A program made the translations under genes and the position numbers. Of a DNA stretch of 64,000 bases, positions 42,958 to 52,853 are shown in pieces. A model generated the notes under the pieces. That model saw only the letters and a list, made by a program, of their open reading frames with translations. It was not told the origin of the DNA and made no database searches. How positions within the stretch are numbered: position 1 is the stretch's first letter; every line of letters begins with the position of its first letter. Source of the DNA: Candidatus Babeliales bacterium (lineage in GTDB: Bacteria > Babelota > Babeliae > Babelales > Chromulinivoraceae); assembly GCA_018062405.1 (NCBI GenBank), contig JAGOSF010000004.1, positions 62,001 to 126,000 on the forward strand, given 5' to 3'.

Positions 42958-43659
42958 ATGATATCGAAAAAAATAGTTTTTATCTATTCATTATTCTTTT
43001 GCGCACAAGCTCTGCCAAGTTGGAGCGCAATTAATAATAGTCGCGTTAGTGTAAAAGATCGATTAGAGCAATATCAGACATTAAAAGCTCAACATAAACA
43101 AGAGCTTGAGTTGGAAAAAGAAATTAAAGAATTAGGATATGCTCCAACATATTATGAGCCTTATTTTGCGACTAATCCTGTCAATGATCGTTTAGAGATT
43201 TTGAAAAATTGTAAAGAAGAGATCCTGTTAAAACCAGATATTTTAAGATTAGATCCAGATACAACCTATTTCACTACTTTATTTCCAGAAAAAAAGTTTA
43301 AATTGCTTGAGTGTAATCGATTTTCTTTTAAACAAGCATCTAATAGTTACTCTAAGCCAATTAGCAGTTTATCTGCAAAGGATGATCGTTTATCTGCACT
43401 GTTGGATATTATGAACTATAGACTATTAATCGAGAGATATAAAAAATTAATAAAAATTGTTGATGCGTGTGATGGCAAATTAAGATCTCAGCGGCAGCAT
43501 AGAGTAAAATCCTACGCTATTCAAACGAATAACGATTTTTTAAAAGAAAATATAAGTCAAAAGGATATTATAGATGATCTTAGATCTAACTCCTCTTCAT
43601 ACATTCAGTTCATTAATATTGTAATAACAACTTATGAAAATATATTAAAACAACAATAA
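42958..43659 (+). CDS. Secreted helical protein (233 aa), distant relative of the 35421 product
   Basis: AAAGG about 10 bases before ATG 42958. Signal peptide (IVFIYSLFFCAQALPS). Then RLEQYQTLKAQHKQELELEK, a charged helix, and NPVNDRLEILKNCKEEILL, LDPDTTYFTTLFPEKKFKLL, aligning loosely with the protein at 35421. Remaining sequence is helical (RLSALLDIMNYRLLIERYKK). No enzyme motif. A candidate member of an exported family specific to this lineage. Confidence 0.68.
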   Translation: MISKKIVFIYSLFFCAQALPSWSAINNSRVSVKDRLEQYQTLKAQHKQELELEKEIKELGYAPTYYEPYFATNPVNDRLEILKNCKEEILLKPDILRLDPDTTYFTTLFPEKKFKLLECNRFSFKQASNSYSKPISSLSAKDDRLSALLDIMNYRLLIERYKKLIKIVDACDGKLRSQRQHRVKSYAIQTNNDFLKENISQKDIIDDLRSNSSSYIQFINIVITTYENILKQQ

Positions 43660-43698
43660 AGAGTAAAAGTTAAAAACTTGTAACGCAAATACCTATTT

Positions 43699-44670
43699 AT
43701 GAATCAACCACATAAAAATTTCGTCATTCTTATCTCTGGTCCAACAGGAACTGGCAAATCGGACTTTGTGCTACAACTTGGCAAACAGCTACCGGTAGAG
43801 ATCGTTAATGCTGATATTGGTTCGTTTTATACACAACTTTCGATTGGTACTGCAAAGCCAGATTGGAAGAATGAGAAAACTCCACATCATTTTTTTGATA
43901 TTCTTGATAGCCCCATTAATTACACAGCGCCGCAATTTCGGGAACAGTTACAAGTTTTGATCGAAGAGATTTGGGAACGCGGCAATATTCCAGTTGTTGT
44001 TGGCGGGTCGGCATTTTATATTCAATCTTTCTTTTATAAAAACCATGAACTTGCAACGCCTTCAGAAGAACTGATTGATTCACTCGAAGAGCAGCCGGTA
44101 GAAACTTTGTGGGAGCAGTTGCATGCTATCGATCCAGCTCGAGCAGCAAAAATCGATAGAAACGATAAATATCGTGTTGTTCGTGCACTTGCAATTTGGT
44201 ATACGCAAGGGCAAAAACCTTCTGAGTTTGAACAACAGTTTGATCCAATCGCTCCGTTTTTTTGTATAATGCTGACGCGAGATCGAGACCAACTCTACGA
44301 AATGATTAATCAACGAGTTGAATTGATGTTGCAAGCTGGCTGGATTGATGAAGTAAAAGCTTTGATCCATGACCAATCCTGGGTTGATTTTTTATGTAAG
44401 AAAAAAATGATCGGCTACAATGAGCTTATTGGGTATTTACAAGGCCATTTTTGTGAACAAGATTTTGATGAAATTAAAGACCTTATTAAACAGCGCACAC
44501 GTAATTATGCCAAGCGTCAAATGACTTTTTTAAAAAAGTTGGCATCAAATATTCAAAAAGATCAGATAAACCATCCAGATAAACAGATTCGATTGTCACA
44601 TGTTGAATCGTTTAATTTGACAGAATCTGATAGCCTCACGTTGATTGAGCGTATCAATAAAAAATTATAA
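43699..44670 (+). CDS. miaA: tRNA dimethylallyltransferase MiaA
   Basis: Transfers dimethylallyl to N6 of A37 in tRNAs that read codons starting with U. Seen: P-loop GPTGTGKSDF, the region EIVNADIGSFYTQLSIGTAK (family: NADSMQ-x-Y-x-x-x-x-x-GTAKP; Ser-Met-Gln is changed here), HHFFDIL, VVVGGSAFYIQSF and KKKMIGYNELIGYLQG. 323 residues, normal length. The altered NADS-MQ element is unusual because it contacts substrate, but the rest is intact. Confidence 0.92.
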   Translation: MNQPHKNFVILISGPTGTGKSDFVLQLGKQLPVEIVNADIGSFYTQLSIGTAKPDWKNEKTPHHFFDILDSPINYTAPQFREQLQVLIEEIWERGNIPVVVGGSAFYIQSFFYKNHELATPSEELIDSLEEQPVETLWEQLHAIDPARAAKIDRNDKYRVVRALAIWYTQGQKPSEFEQQFDPIAPFFCIMLTRDRDQLYEMINQRVELMLQAGWIDEVKALIHDQSWVDFLCKKKMIGYNELIGYLQGHFCEQDFDEIKDLIKQRTRNYAKRQMTFLKKLASNIQKDQINHPDKQIRLSHVESFNLTESDSLTLIERINKKL

Positions 44671-44694
44671 GTCTGTTTCTGTACTCATTCTGAC

Positions 44695-44722
44695 TTGACT
44701 TTATATGAGCTTAGTTTATATA
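44695..44722 (+). promoter_or_regulatory. Likely promoter of the SPOR-PpiD-recA run
   Basis: TTGACT (44695-44700), a 16-base spacer and TATATA (44717-44722), ahead of an 86-base leader. Confidence 0.5.
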
Positions 44723-44808
44723 TAAAGCAGCTATCGAAATTGCTCTTAGAGGCTAAATCGGATAGATCAGGAAAGAAAAATTCACAACTTTTAAAGTGAG
44801 TACAATTC

Positions 44809-45507
44809 ATGGAAAGATTTAATTCTTTTTCATCAGATCAAATTACGTTAACAAAGCGACAAGTCAGTATGATGATGGCAAGTATGTTGCTTGTTTGTTT
44901 GTTTATTTTTATTGTCGGATTCTTTTTGGGTAAACGAGTTGTTATTGATGATTTTTCATCGCAAGTGACCAAAGAAGCTTTACATGATCAAATCGATTTT
45001 CTTTTAACGACACAATCATTACAATCTTCACAAGATGAAGGTGTTGCAATGATCGAAGTTGAACCTTTAGATTCTGCAATTATGAGTGATGATCTAGAAT
45101 TACAAGAAATTATAACTCCAGCATTGATTATACAAGAAAAAACATCATCAATGCCTATCATAACTTCTGAACCAAAAACTTTAAAACCAAGCGCACAAGC
45201 ATCAGTTGAACCAACAAAAGAAGATCAAGCGCAGCTTATTAAAAAAGATGGCAAGCAATATGCCCAATTAATTGGATTTGGGACAAAAAACGCAGCGCAA
45301 ACTTTTGTAGCTCGTTTGAAAAAACATGATGTTCCCGTTATTCTCAAAACAGTGATCAGCAAAACATCTGCAGGAAAACAAAGAACTTGGTACCAAGCAA
45401 TTACGCCAACGTATGAATCATCGCAAGAGTTACAGACGCAAGTTTCTAAAATTAAACGTCTCGAACATATTCGTGATAAAGATATTAAAATAGTTCATAT
45501 AAAATAA
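44809..45507 (+). CDS. Membrane-anchored SPOR-domain protein
   Basis: 232 residues. A single N-terminal transmembrane helix (MLLVCLFIFIVGFFLGK), an acidic and Ser/Pro-rich linker, and a C-terminal SPOR domain: KQYAQLIGFGTKNAAQTFVA, RLKKHDVPVILKT, TWYQAITPTYESS. SPOR domains bind denuded glycan at the septum, so this is a probable division or cell-wall protein. It agrees with murF and zap-like genes in the window. Confidence 0.82.
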   Translation: MERFNSFSSDQITLTKRQVSMMMASMLLVCLFIFIVGFFLGKRVVIDDFSSQVTKEALHDQIDFLLTTQSLQSSQDEGVAMIEVEPLDSAIMSDDLELQEIITPALIIQEKTSSMPIITSEPKTLKPSAQASVEPTKEDQAQLIKKDGKQYAQLIGFGTKNAAQTFVARLKKHDVPVILKTVISKTSAGKQRTWYQAITPTYESSQELQTQVSKIKRLEHIRDKDIKIVHIK

Positions 45508-45557
45508 AAAATTAATGTTCGAAGAAAATAATACGCACTAACAGAAGAAGGATGTTT

Positions 45558-47477
45558 ATGATTACTGAATTGAGAAGCATACTGAAGGTTCATGTTTATA
45601 GAGTTTTTTTATGGGTTTTTTTAGGAGTTTTAATTTTTGGTGGGATGTCGTTTGATTTTAGTGATAATCGACCATGGGTTGTAAAAGCTTATCAACAAAA
45701 ATCAACAGAAATCGATTATCATCAAGCGCTTTCAAATTCACAGCGCCAATATGATTATTTAAAAGCTCAGGGTATTACGTGGCCACGAACAGAATCAATA
45801 GAAAAAGAAGTTTTGCGCCATGTAGTAACAAACCTTTTAATGAAAAATGTAGCAGATCAATTAGATCTTGGTGTACCATCGAGATTGTTGCAAGAACAAT
45901 TAGAAGGTCAATTAGCAAACTTGCCAGAATATTTCTTTGATCAAAAAGGTCAATTAAATGTTGCAATGCTTGAAAAATTAATTGCGCCAAAAACATTTGA
46001 ATCATTTTTAGAAGGGATGGAAGATGAACTTGAATCGAATCTATTATTCAATATAGTTTCTATCGGTTCTTATGTTTCACAATTCGAAATTGCAGCTCAA
46101 TTAACTGAAGAGTATGCAAATAAAAAATATTCGATTCTGAAATTTTCGTTAGATAAAGCTTTAGAAAAAGTAAAAGAAAAAGTTGTTTCTGATGAAACTT
46201 TAGAACGTTTTTATAAAAAAACTGAACATGGCGATCTGTATAAAACAGTAGAAAAAAGATCTGGTGTGTACTGGAAATTCAATAGCAAAGATTATGGCCT
46301 TGCGATTTCAAAATCTGAAGTTTCTGCATACTACGATCAACACAAACAAGAATATTTAGAAACACCAGCACAAGTACAGGTTCATAGAATTTTCTTTGAG
46401 CAGCATGATAATTATGATGCTAAAGCTCAGGCTCAAACTGTGCATGATGAAGTAATGGAAAATCCAACAACATTTGCAGCGACAGCTAAAAAATTAGCTG
46501 GATCAAAATTATCATACCAAGGTGCTGAAAAAACAGACTACTTTGCAAAAGATAGCAGCAAATATGATAAAGTTTTAGTTGAAACAGCGTTTGAACAGTT
46601 AGCAGAAGATCATGCGATTTCATCAGTTATTAAAACTGACAAAGGTTATGAAATTTTACAACGCATTGGCCGTAAATCTGCAAAACATAAATCTCTTGAA
46701 GATGTTCGTCATGAAATAGAAGAAAAGATTTTAGAAGAGAAATTTGCAAAACGATTTAAACAAGATGCAGAACGATTAGTTGCTAACGCTCGTTATAATA
46801 AAGAAGCTTTACCAGCATTTGTTGATAAAAAACATGGCCATAAAGAAGTTATGAACCTTGATGAACGTAAAACTAATTTATTTGCAATTCAATTGTTCCA
46901 AACAGAAGCTGGTCAGTATGCTATTTTCATGGATGGCAAATCTGGTGTGTTGCTTGAATGCCAAGAAGTTCAAAAAAGAGCTTTAAAACCGTTCAGCTCT
47001 GTAAAATCTAAAGTAAGAGACGATTTTTATCACAAACAAGCTGAAGAAGAATTACAAGCTATGGCAGCAGCGGCTATGAAACAGGCAGCTACAAAAAGCT
47101 TTGAAGCGATTTCAAAAGAATATAGTGCTCATTTTGAAACAGCTGAAGCTGAGTATAAAGATGATCAGATGGATCAATCTGCAATCTTGAGAAAACCAAA
47201 TATAGCTCAAAAAATTAAAACATTGCAATCTGCAGGCGCTATGATTGTTGTTGTAACACCAGCAGAAAGCTATGTAATTCGATTAGATGAAGTGGCTTCA
47301 GTGAGCGAAAGTCTTGTAAAAGAAAAAATTGCAACGGTCCAAGCGATACTTGCAAGTAAGGCAAAATACAAGGGCAGAGATAGTTTTATTGCTTCTTTAT
47401 ATAGACATGCTAAACTAAATAATAAGATAGAAGTTAAAGAACAGCTCCTTAAGGATATAAAAGACGCCGCATTATGA
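45558..47477 (+). CDS. PpiD/SurA-like membrane-anchored peptidyl-prolyl isomerase
   Basis: 639 residues from ATG 45558, with GAAGG 6 bases upstream. One N-terminal membrane helix ([17 protein letters not shown]). A SurA-N-like helical region ([38 protein letters not shown]). A parvulin-like domain at about residues 275-375 ([40 protein letters not shown]). A long charged C-terminus. It assists folding of exported proteins, relevant in a genome rich in secreted proteins. It overlaps recA by 4 bases (ATGA). Confidence 0.85.
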   Translation: MITELRSILKVHVYRVFLWVFLGVLIFGGMSFDFSDNRPWVVKAYQQKSTEIDYHQALSNSQRQYDYLKAQGITWPRTESIEKEVLRHVVTNLLMKNVADQLDLGVPSRLLQEQLEGQLANLPEYFFDQKGQLNVAMLEKLIAPKTFESFLEGMEDELESNLLFNIVSIGSYVSQFEIAAQLTEEYANKKYSILKFSLDKALEKVKEKVVSDETLERFYKKTEHGDLYKTVEKRSGVYWKFNSKDYGLAISKSEVSAYYDQHKQEYLETPAQVQVHRIFFEQHDNYDAKAQAQTVHDEVMENPTTFAATAKKLAGSKLSYQGAEKTDYFAKDSSKYDKVLVETAFEQLAEDHAISSVIKTDKGYEILQRIGRKSAKHKSLEDVRHEIEEKILEEKFAKRFKQDAERLVANARYNKEALPAFVDKKHGHKEVMNLDERKTNLFAIQLFQTEAGQYAIFMDGKSGVLLECQEVQKRALKPFSSVKSKVRDDFYHKQAEEELQAMAAAAMKQAATKSFEAISKEYSAHFETAEAEYKDDQMDQSAILRKPNIAQKIKTLQSAGAMIVVVTPAESYVIRLDEVASVSESLVKEKIATVQAILASKAKYKGRDSFIASLYRHAKLNNKIEVKEQLLKDIKDAAL

Positions 47478-48496
47478 AACAAAAGAATAATATAGAAGTT
47501 GATGATTTAGATTTTCGAAAAAAATCTCTAGAAGTTACCTTTGCACAGATTCACAAGCAGTATGGTAAAGGCTCAGTCATGTTACTGGGAGATGCACCTG
47601 TTGCTGAGATTAAATCTATTTCAACAGGTTCGTTATTAATTGATGAAGCTATTGGTGTAAACGGGTTACCTTGTGGGCGAATTGTTGAAGTTTTTGGACC
47701 AGAATCTTCTGGAAAAACAACTTTAGCTTTGCAAACTATAGCTCAAGCACAATTAGCTGGTGGAGTTTGCGCGTTTATCGATGCTGAGCATGCTTTAGAT
47801 CCAAAATACGCTGAAAAGCTTGGTGTAAATATTAATGACCTTATTATTTCACAACCAGACTTTGGTGAGCAGGCTTTGGATATTGCAGAAATGCTTGTTC
47901 GATCAAATGCAGTTGATGTTATTGTGATCGATTCAGTAGCTGCGTTAGTTCCAAAAGCTGAATTAGAAGGTGAAATGGGAGATACGCACGTTGGGCTTCA
48001 GGCTCGATTGATGTCTCAGGCTTTAAGAAAGCTTGCTTCAATCGTTCATAAATCGAATACAATTTTGTTGTTTATTAACCAAATTCGTCAAACTATTAGT
48101 GGTTTGTCTTTTGGTCCAAAAGAAACAACAAGTGGTGGTAAAGCATTGAAATTCTACGCATCAGTTCGTCTTGATATTCGAAAAATAGCTTCATTAAAGA
48201 AAAATGATGTTCATTTTGGAAATAGGGTAGTTGTTAAAGTTGTTAAAAACAAAGTAGCAGCACCATTTAAAAGTGTAGAAATTGATTTGCTTTTCAACGA
48301 AGGTATGAGTAAAGAGCTTGAATTGCTCGATATGGCGATAGCTCGTAATATCATTAAGCAATCTGGATCTTGGTTTTCTTTCGGGGATACCAAATTAGCT
48401 CAAGGACGTGAACAAGTTCTGGCTCTTTTCAAAGAAGACACAAAGCTGTTCCGTGAAATTTTAGGAAAAGTTAAAGAAACTATAAAATTAGTATAA
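47474..48496 (+). CDS. recA: Recombinase RecA
   Basis: Forms filaments on single-stranded DNA and drives homologous strand exchange. Seen: [13 protein letters not shown], Walker [27 protein letters not shown], Walker [20 protein letters not shown], loop [20 protein letters not shown], and [37 protein letters not shown]. 340 residues with a short C-terminal tail. The ATGA overlap with the PpiD-like gene implies translational coupling. RecA would be the enzyme needed for the cassette recombination proposed elsewhere in this window. Confidence 0.98.
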   Translation: MKQKNNIEVDDLDFRKKSLEVTFAQIHKQYGKGSVMLLGDAPVAEIKSISTGSLLIDEAIGVNGLPCGRIVEVFGPESSGKTTLALQTIAQAQLAGGVCAFIDAEHALDPKYAEKLGVNINDLIISQPDFGEQALDIAEMLVRSNAVDVIVIDSVAALVPKAELEGEMGDTHVGLQARLMSQALRKLASIVHKSNTILLFINQIRQTISGLSFGPKETTSGGKALKFYASVRLDIRKIASLKKNDVHFGNRVVVKVVKNKVAAPFKSVEIDLLFNEGMSKELELLDMAIARNIIKQSGSWFSFGDTKLAQGREQVLALFKEDTKLFREILGKVKETIKLV

Positions 48497-48523
48497 AGTC
48501 GATTCGTAGGAGTTAATTTTACA

Positions 48524-49060
48524 TTGAAGAAAAACTCACGTAAAAATCTGATAAATGATCAGATTATAGCAGAAAATGTTCAAGTAATATCAGCAAGTGG
48601 TGAAAATCTTGGTGTTGTGCCATTGAAAAAAGCATTAGAACTTGCGCGACTTGCTCAGATGGACCTTGTGCTGCTTGATGAGCTGGATGGTCAAGTACCT
48701 TTAGTTAAGGTTATGGATTTTGGTAAAAATCTTTATGCAAAGAAAAAGAAACTTGCAGAAGGAAAGAAGAAGCAGAAAGTTGTAAAAACAAAAGAGCTTA
48801 AAATGGAGCCTAAGATAGGTATTCATGATTATCAAACAAAAATGAATCAAGGTGTGAAGTTTTTGAATGAAGGCAACAAGGTTAAAATTACATTAACTTT
48901 TAGGGGTCGTCTAGCTAATCTGAAGGATCAACGAGGTGCAGAAATGTTTGAACAAGTAGATCAAACATTTGTTGATGCAGGCTTAGTAAATATTGCACAA
49001 GAAAATGATGTAAAAGCAGGCCCTTTTTGGTCAAGAATTTATTATTTAAAAGCAAAGTAA
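48524..49060 (+). CDS. infC: Translation initiation factor IF-3
   Basis: Seen: NLINDQIIAENVQVISASGE, LVLLDELDGQVPLVKVMDFG (IF-3 signature region), VVKTKELKMEPKIGIHDYQT, KVKITLTFRGR. 178 residues. The start is TTG at 48524 with AGGAG 11 bases upstream and no in-frame ATG near it. Rare start codons on infC are known to allow IF-3 to repress its own translation. First gene of the classic infC-rpmI-rplT cluster. Confidence 0.96.
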   Translation: MKKNSRKNLINDQIIAENVQVISASGENLGVVPLKKALELARLAQMDLVLLDELDGQVPLVKVMDFGKNLYAKKKKLAEGKKKQKVVKTKELKMEPKIGIHDYQTKMNQGVKFLNEGNKVKITLTFRGRLANLKDQRGAEMFEQVDQTFVDAGLVNIAQENDVKAGPFWSRIYYLKAK

Positions 49061-49069
49061 GGTTGAATT

Positions 49070-49264
49070 ATGCCTAAGATGAAAACAAACTCATCAGCAA
49101 AAAAAAGATTTTCAAAAAAAAGTGATTCAACGATTAAGTATTCACAAGGCTTTCGTCGTCACTTATTGACAAAAAAAACAACAAAAAGAAAACGTGCATT
49201 ACGTCAAGGTAAATATATCGGATCTTCTGATATCAAACGCGTTTTAAAATTGTTGCCATATTAA
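49070..49264 (+). CDS. rpmI: 50S ribosomal protein L35
   Basis: 64 residues, very basic: MPKMKTNSSAKKRFSKK, KTTKRKRALRQG, IKRVLKLLPY. This is the full-length L35 pattern (typical PKMKT-start and LLPY-end). It lies 9 bases after infC and before rplT, the conserved order. Confidence 0.96.
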   Translation: MPKMKTNSSAKKRFSKKSDSTIKYSQGFRRHLLTKKTTKRKRALRQGKYIGSSDIKRVLKLLPY

Positions 49265-49290
49265 TTTAAAATAAAAGTAGGGATATATAC

Positions 49291-49638
49291 ATGTCAAGAG
49301 TTAAACGTGGGATACACGCTAAGAAACGTCATAAACGTTTATTAAAACAAACTAAAGGTTATTACGGACAACGTAAAAATGTTTTCTGTAGAGCAAAAGA
49401 AACATTGATGCGCGCATGGGCATACGCTTTCCATGGTAGAAAATTAAAAAAACGTAACATGCGTAGTTTGTTTATTGTTCGTATTAACGCAGCAGTGCGT
49501 GAATATGGATATTCATACAGTACTTTTATTGCAAGTTTAAAAAAATCAAACATTGTTCTTAACAGAAAAATGTTGTCTCAAATAGCGGTTTTCGAGCCAG
49601 CTGTGTTTGCAAAGATTGTTCAAGTTACAAAAAATTAA
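49291..49638 (+). CDS. rplT: 50S ribosomal protein L20
   Basis: 115 residues: RVKRGIHAKKRHKRLLKQTK, GYYGQRKNVFCRAKETLMRA, RNMRSLFIVRINAAVREYGY. Standard L20, which also represses the infC-rpmI-rplT mRNA in several bacteria. Ribosome site GTAGGGA upstream. Confidence 0.97.
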   Translation: MSRVKRGIHAKKRHKRLLKQTKGYYGQRKNVFCRAKETLMRAWAYAFHGRKLKKRNMRSLFIVRINAAVREYGYSYSTFIASLKKSNIVLNRKMLSQIAVFEPAVFAKIVQVTKN

Positions 49639-49726
49639 TCATGTCTTGACGTGGGTAGTTTATTAATACTACACTGTCACAGAAATTGGTTTATTTTGTA
49701 AAATACACAAGACAAAGGAGAGTGTA

Positions 49727-50026
49727 ATGGGAACAATGCCTGTAAACAAAAATGAGCAAAATTTGCAAGAAAACTATAATCTTAATTTTAATCTTTTGGA
49801 AGAAAGAGTGATTCGCTTAGTTGATATAGTAAAATCATTAAAACTAGCAAATCAGTCTTTGAGCGAAGAGAATCAAATGTTAAAACATCAGCTGATGAAG
49901 GTTGAAAGTTCTTTGGTTGCAGAAACTAGAGATCTTGAAGAACTCAGCCAAGAAAAAATGATGACGAGAATGCTCGTTGATGATTTAATAAAAAGTATTG
50001 ATTCTTTAGTCGATCAAAAGGAATAA
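49727..50026 (+). CDS. Short coiled-coil protein, ZapB-like
   Basis: 99 residues with AAAGGAGAG about 6 bases before the ATG. A continuous coiled coil (LLEERVIRLVDIVKSLKLAN; LSEENQMLKHQLMKVE), then LVDDLIKSIDSLVDQ. The length, coiled-coil nature and direct neighbour zapA-like gene (1 base apart) suggest a division-ring-associated ZapB-type protein. The assignment is contextual. Confidence 0.7.
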   Translation: MGTMPVNKNEQNLQENYNLNFNLLEERVIRLVDIVKSLKLANQSLSEENQMLKHQLMKVESSLVAETRDLEELSQEKMMTRMLVDDLIKSIDSLVDQKE

Positions 50027-50027
50027 G

Positions 50028-50312
50028 TTGGAATCAGGATTAAAAAAGTATCGAGCTCATATTTTTGGAGACACTTATGCAATCATAAGTGACGAAAAAG
50101 AAGTTCTTATTTTAGAGGCAGTAAAGATTGTTGATAGTATCATGCGAGAAATAGCGGATGCTTCACAAGCTGTAGATCCCAAAAAAATTGCTGTATTAAC
50201 TGCTTTAAAAATTGCTACAAGAGCATTGAACGTAGAAGCTGTTATGGAGCAAGAAAAACGCTTGTCGAGTAGGATAATGAACGTTCTTGATAGAGAAGAA
50301 GCTACGCTATAA
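50028..50312 (+). CDS. zapA: Cell-division protein ZapA-like
   Basis: 94 residues, TTG start 1 base after the preceding stop, with AAGGA upstream. HIFGDTYAIISDEKEVLILE, AVKIVDSIMREIADAS and KKIAVLTALKIATRALNVEA fit ZapA (I-x-G-x-x-Y; A-x-x-VD; K-x-AVL-x-AL-x-IA). ZapA stabilises FtsZ filaments. Downstream I find a terminator but no room for the 6S RNA that follows zapA in some bacteria. Confidence 0.82.
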   Translation: MESGLKKYRAHIFGDTYAIISDEKEVLILEAVKIVDSIMREIADASQAVDPKKIAVLTALKIATRALNVEAVMEQEKRLSSRIMNVLDREEATL

Positions 50313-50352
50313 GCTGAACTGTCAGAATTAATTGTATGTGTTATTTTATTAT

Positions 50353-50392
50353 AATAAGCCATAAGGGTTATCCTTTTGGCTTATTGTTTTTT
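50353..50392 (+). terminator. Terminator after the zapA-like gene
   Basis: The stem AATAAGCCA/TGGCTTATT has an inner AAGG/CCTT extension and is followed by a T6 run. Confidence 0.82.
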
Positions 50393-50461
50393 AATTTATT
50401 CAGACGGCTTAAAGTTATACAATAATATACGAGACTGATAAACAGAAAAATAGGAAAATCA

Positions 50462-52015
50462 ATGATAGCAATCATATTGGTTGTCGGGATTCTCACAATC
50501 GTTGCGGGTGCAGTCCTTTTGTATTTTGCTCAGCAAAGAATGCTTAAAGCTCAAGATCTTTTAGAGCAATCTTCTGAAAAATGGAAAAATGCTAAGCGAA
50601 ATATCGAAAATGAACGAAGAGAAGCTCATCTTAAAATAAAAGACGAACTGTATGCAAAACGCAAAGAGTTCGAATTTGAGTTAAAACAAGAAAAAGCAGA
50701 AGCTGATCGTCAACGCGACAAGATGAATCAAAAATATGAAGGCTTAGCTAAAAAAGAGCAAAGACTTGATGATTTACGTGTTGAATTGCAACAAAAAGAA
50801 CGCGAAGTTTTAAAGCTGAACGATTCTGTTCGCGCAAGTGAAGCGAAGTTAAAAACATTGTACGATGATTTAATTTTGAAACTTGAACAGTTAAGTAATA
50901 TGACTCGTGATGATGCAAAACGTGCTTTAATTGCAACTTTAGAAGATGAAGTAAAGCATGTCAGTGAAAAATGGATTCAAAAAGTAGAAGTAGAAGCTCG
51001 CGATACTGCAAAAAAACGTGCTGCAGATATTACCGTAACCGCAATGCAACGATATATTGCAGACCAAGTTACAGAAATTACTTCTGGCGTTGTTCATCTT
51101 CCAAATGAGGAGATGAAGGGACGAATTATTGGTAAAGAAGGCCGAAACATTAAGGCTCTTGAAATGGCAACAGGCATGGAATTTGTTATTGGTGATACAC
51201 CAGAAACAATTACTATTTCTGGATTTAACCCAATTCGACGTGAAATTGCAAAACGCTCGCTTGAACGTTTGGTTCATGATGGTCGAATTAACCCGACTCG
51301 TATTGAAGAAACCGTTGCAAAGTGTGAAGAAGAGATTGATGAATTAATTCAAGAATACGGTAAAAACGTTATCTTAGAATTTAATCTACAAGGTGTTCAT
51401 CAAGAAATTATTACGTTACTTGGTAAATTGCACTTTAGAACCAGTTACACACAAAACGTTTTACAACACGTTAAAGAAGTTGCTATTTTTTCTCGCATGA
51501 TTGCAGAAGAATTAGGGCTTGATGGAAACATCGCTTTCAGAGCAGGTTTGCTGCATGATATTGGTAAAGCAGTGTCAGCAGATGTCGAAGGTCCTCACGC
51601 TCTTGTTGGTGCAGATATTGCAAAACGTTGTGGTGAGTCAGAAGATGTGGTTAACGCAATTGCAGCGCACCATGAAGAAGTTCCGTATAAAAGCATTTAT
51701 GCTCCAATCGTTGTTATTGCAGATACAATTTCTGCTTCACGACCTGGTGCACGAAGAGAAACATTCTCTGCGTATATTAAGAAATTAGAAAAATTAGAAG
51801 AGATTGCAAATTCATACGAAGGCGTTAAAAAAGCTTACGCATTGCAAGCTGGACGAGAAATTAGAATCATTATTGAAGAAGATCAATTAAATGATGAAAA
51901 AACAGCGATCATGGCTCGTGATGTTGCAAAACGCATCGAAGAAGAGATGAATTTCCCAGGTCAAATCAAAGTTAGTGTGATTAGAGAAAAACGCGCAATC
52001 GAATATGCAAGGTAA
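50462..52015 (+). CDS. rny: Ribonuclease Y
   Basis: Membrane-anchored endoribonuclease that initiates mRNA decay. Seen in order: N-terminal helix (AIILVVGILTIVAGAVLLYF); a long coiled coil to about residue 200; a KH domain with the loop GRIIGKEGRNIKALE; an HD domain with RAGLLHDIGKAVSAD and AIAAHHEEVPYKS; and a C-terminal IKVSVIREKRAIEYAR. 517 residues, full length. Followed 3 bases later by a YmdB-type gene, as in Bacillus. Confidence 0.96.
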   Translation: MIAIILVVGILTIVAGAVLLYFAQQRMLKAQDLLEQSSEKWKNAKRNIENERREAHLKIKDELYAKRKEFEFELKQEKAEADRQRDKMNQKYEGLAKKEQRLDDLRVELQQKEREVLKLNDSVRASEAKLKTLYDDLILKLEQLSNMTRDDAKRALIATLEDEVKHVSEKWIQKVEVEARDTAKKRAADITVTAMQRYIADQVTEITSGVVHLPNEEMKGRIIGKEGRNIKALEMATGMEFVIGDTPETITISGFNPIRREIAKRSLERLVHDGRINPTRIEETVAKCEEEIDELIQEYGKNVILEFNLQGVHQEIITLLGKLHFRTSYTQNVLQHVKEVAIFSRMIAEELGLDGNIAFRAGLLHDIGKAVSADVEGPHALVGADIAKRCGESEDVVNAIAAHHEEVPYKSIYAPIVVIADTISASRPGARRETFSAYIKKLEKLEEIANSYEGVKKAYALQAGREIRIIIEEDQLNDEKTAIMARDVAKRIEEEMNFPGQIKVSVIREKRAIEYAR

Positions 52016-52018
52016 ATT

Positions 52019-52837
52019 ATGAAAAAGACAATACGGGTTTTAATGCTGGGTGATGTTGTTGGAAATATTGGTCGTTGTATGTTTCAAAAACATATTAAAA
52101 CAATAAAAGAACAACATAAAATCGATTTTGTTATTGTGAACGGTGAAAACAGTTGTAATAACGGCAAAGGTATTAATGCTCGTATTGTTGCTTTCTTTAA
52201 AGAGCATGGTGCAAATGTGATTACCAGTGGAAATCACATTTGGGACCAGTATGAAATTCAAGCTTATTTACAATCTCATACTGATCTTTTACGGCCTGCA
52301 AATTTTCCGGCTGCATGTCCTGGATCTGGCGTCACCATCGTCAATTGCGATGGTGTGATGGTTGCCGTGATCAATGTGCAAGGTCGAGTATTTATGCGCG
52401 AGCATACCGATGATCCTTTCAGGACTGTCGATTCTATTTTGACCTACGTCAAATCAAAAACAAATATTGTTCTTATCGATTTTCATGCTGAAGCTACCGC
52501 AGAAAAATTAGCAATGGCGTACCACGTCGAAGGTAGAGTTTCTGCTGTTGTTGGAACGCATACCCACGTGCCAACTTCTGATGAAAGAATTTTACCTGGT
52601 GGAACTGCCTATGTTACCGATCTTGGTATGGCAGGGTCATTAAATTCTATGATTGGTATGACCAAGGCAAGTGTGATGCCAACGTTTTTAATGCAAATGC
52701 CTTCTCGATTTGTTGTTGATACCAAGCCGCCAGTCGTTATGTCTGGTGTGTGGATCGAAATCGACACGCAAACTGGTAAAGCTTTAAAAATTGAACGAGT
52801 TCGTGTTATTGATGAAGAGTTATCAACAGAAGAATAG
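52019..52837 (+). CDS. YmdB-type metallophosphoesterase (2',3'-cNMP phosphodiesterase family)
   Basis: 272 residues. RVLMLGDVVGNIGRCMFQK, FVIVNGENSCNNGKGI, VITSGNHIWDQYEIQAYL, DFHAEATAEKLAMAYHVEGR, VVGTHTHVPTSDERILPGGT. These are the metal-ligand motifs of the YmdB family (Asp, Asn, His, His). YmdB acts on cyclic nucleotides and influences RNase Y. The conserved neighbourhood with rny supports a shared RNA-turnover role. Confidence 0.93.
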   Translation: MKKTIRVLMLGDVVGNIGRCMFQKHIKTIKEQHKIDFVIVNGENSCNNGKGINARIVAFFKEHGANVITSGNHIWDQYEIQAYLQSHTDLLRPANFPAACPGSGVTIVNCDGVMVAVINVQGRVFMREHTDDPFRTVDSILTYVKSKTNIVLIDFHAEATAEKLAMAYHVEGRVSAVVGTHTHVPTSDERILPGGTAYVTDLGMAGSLNSMIGMTKASVMPTFLMQMPSRFVVDTKPPVVMSGVWIEIDTQTGKALKIERVRVIDEELSTEE

Positions 52838-52853
52838 TTTTAAGGGGTTTGAA

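Noticed and set aside
50313-50461. 6S RNA downstream of the zapA-like gene
   Set aside because: Only about 150 bases are available and they hold a terminator hairpin; the long bulged 6S hairpin is not seen.
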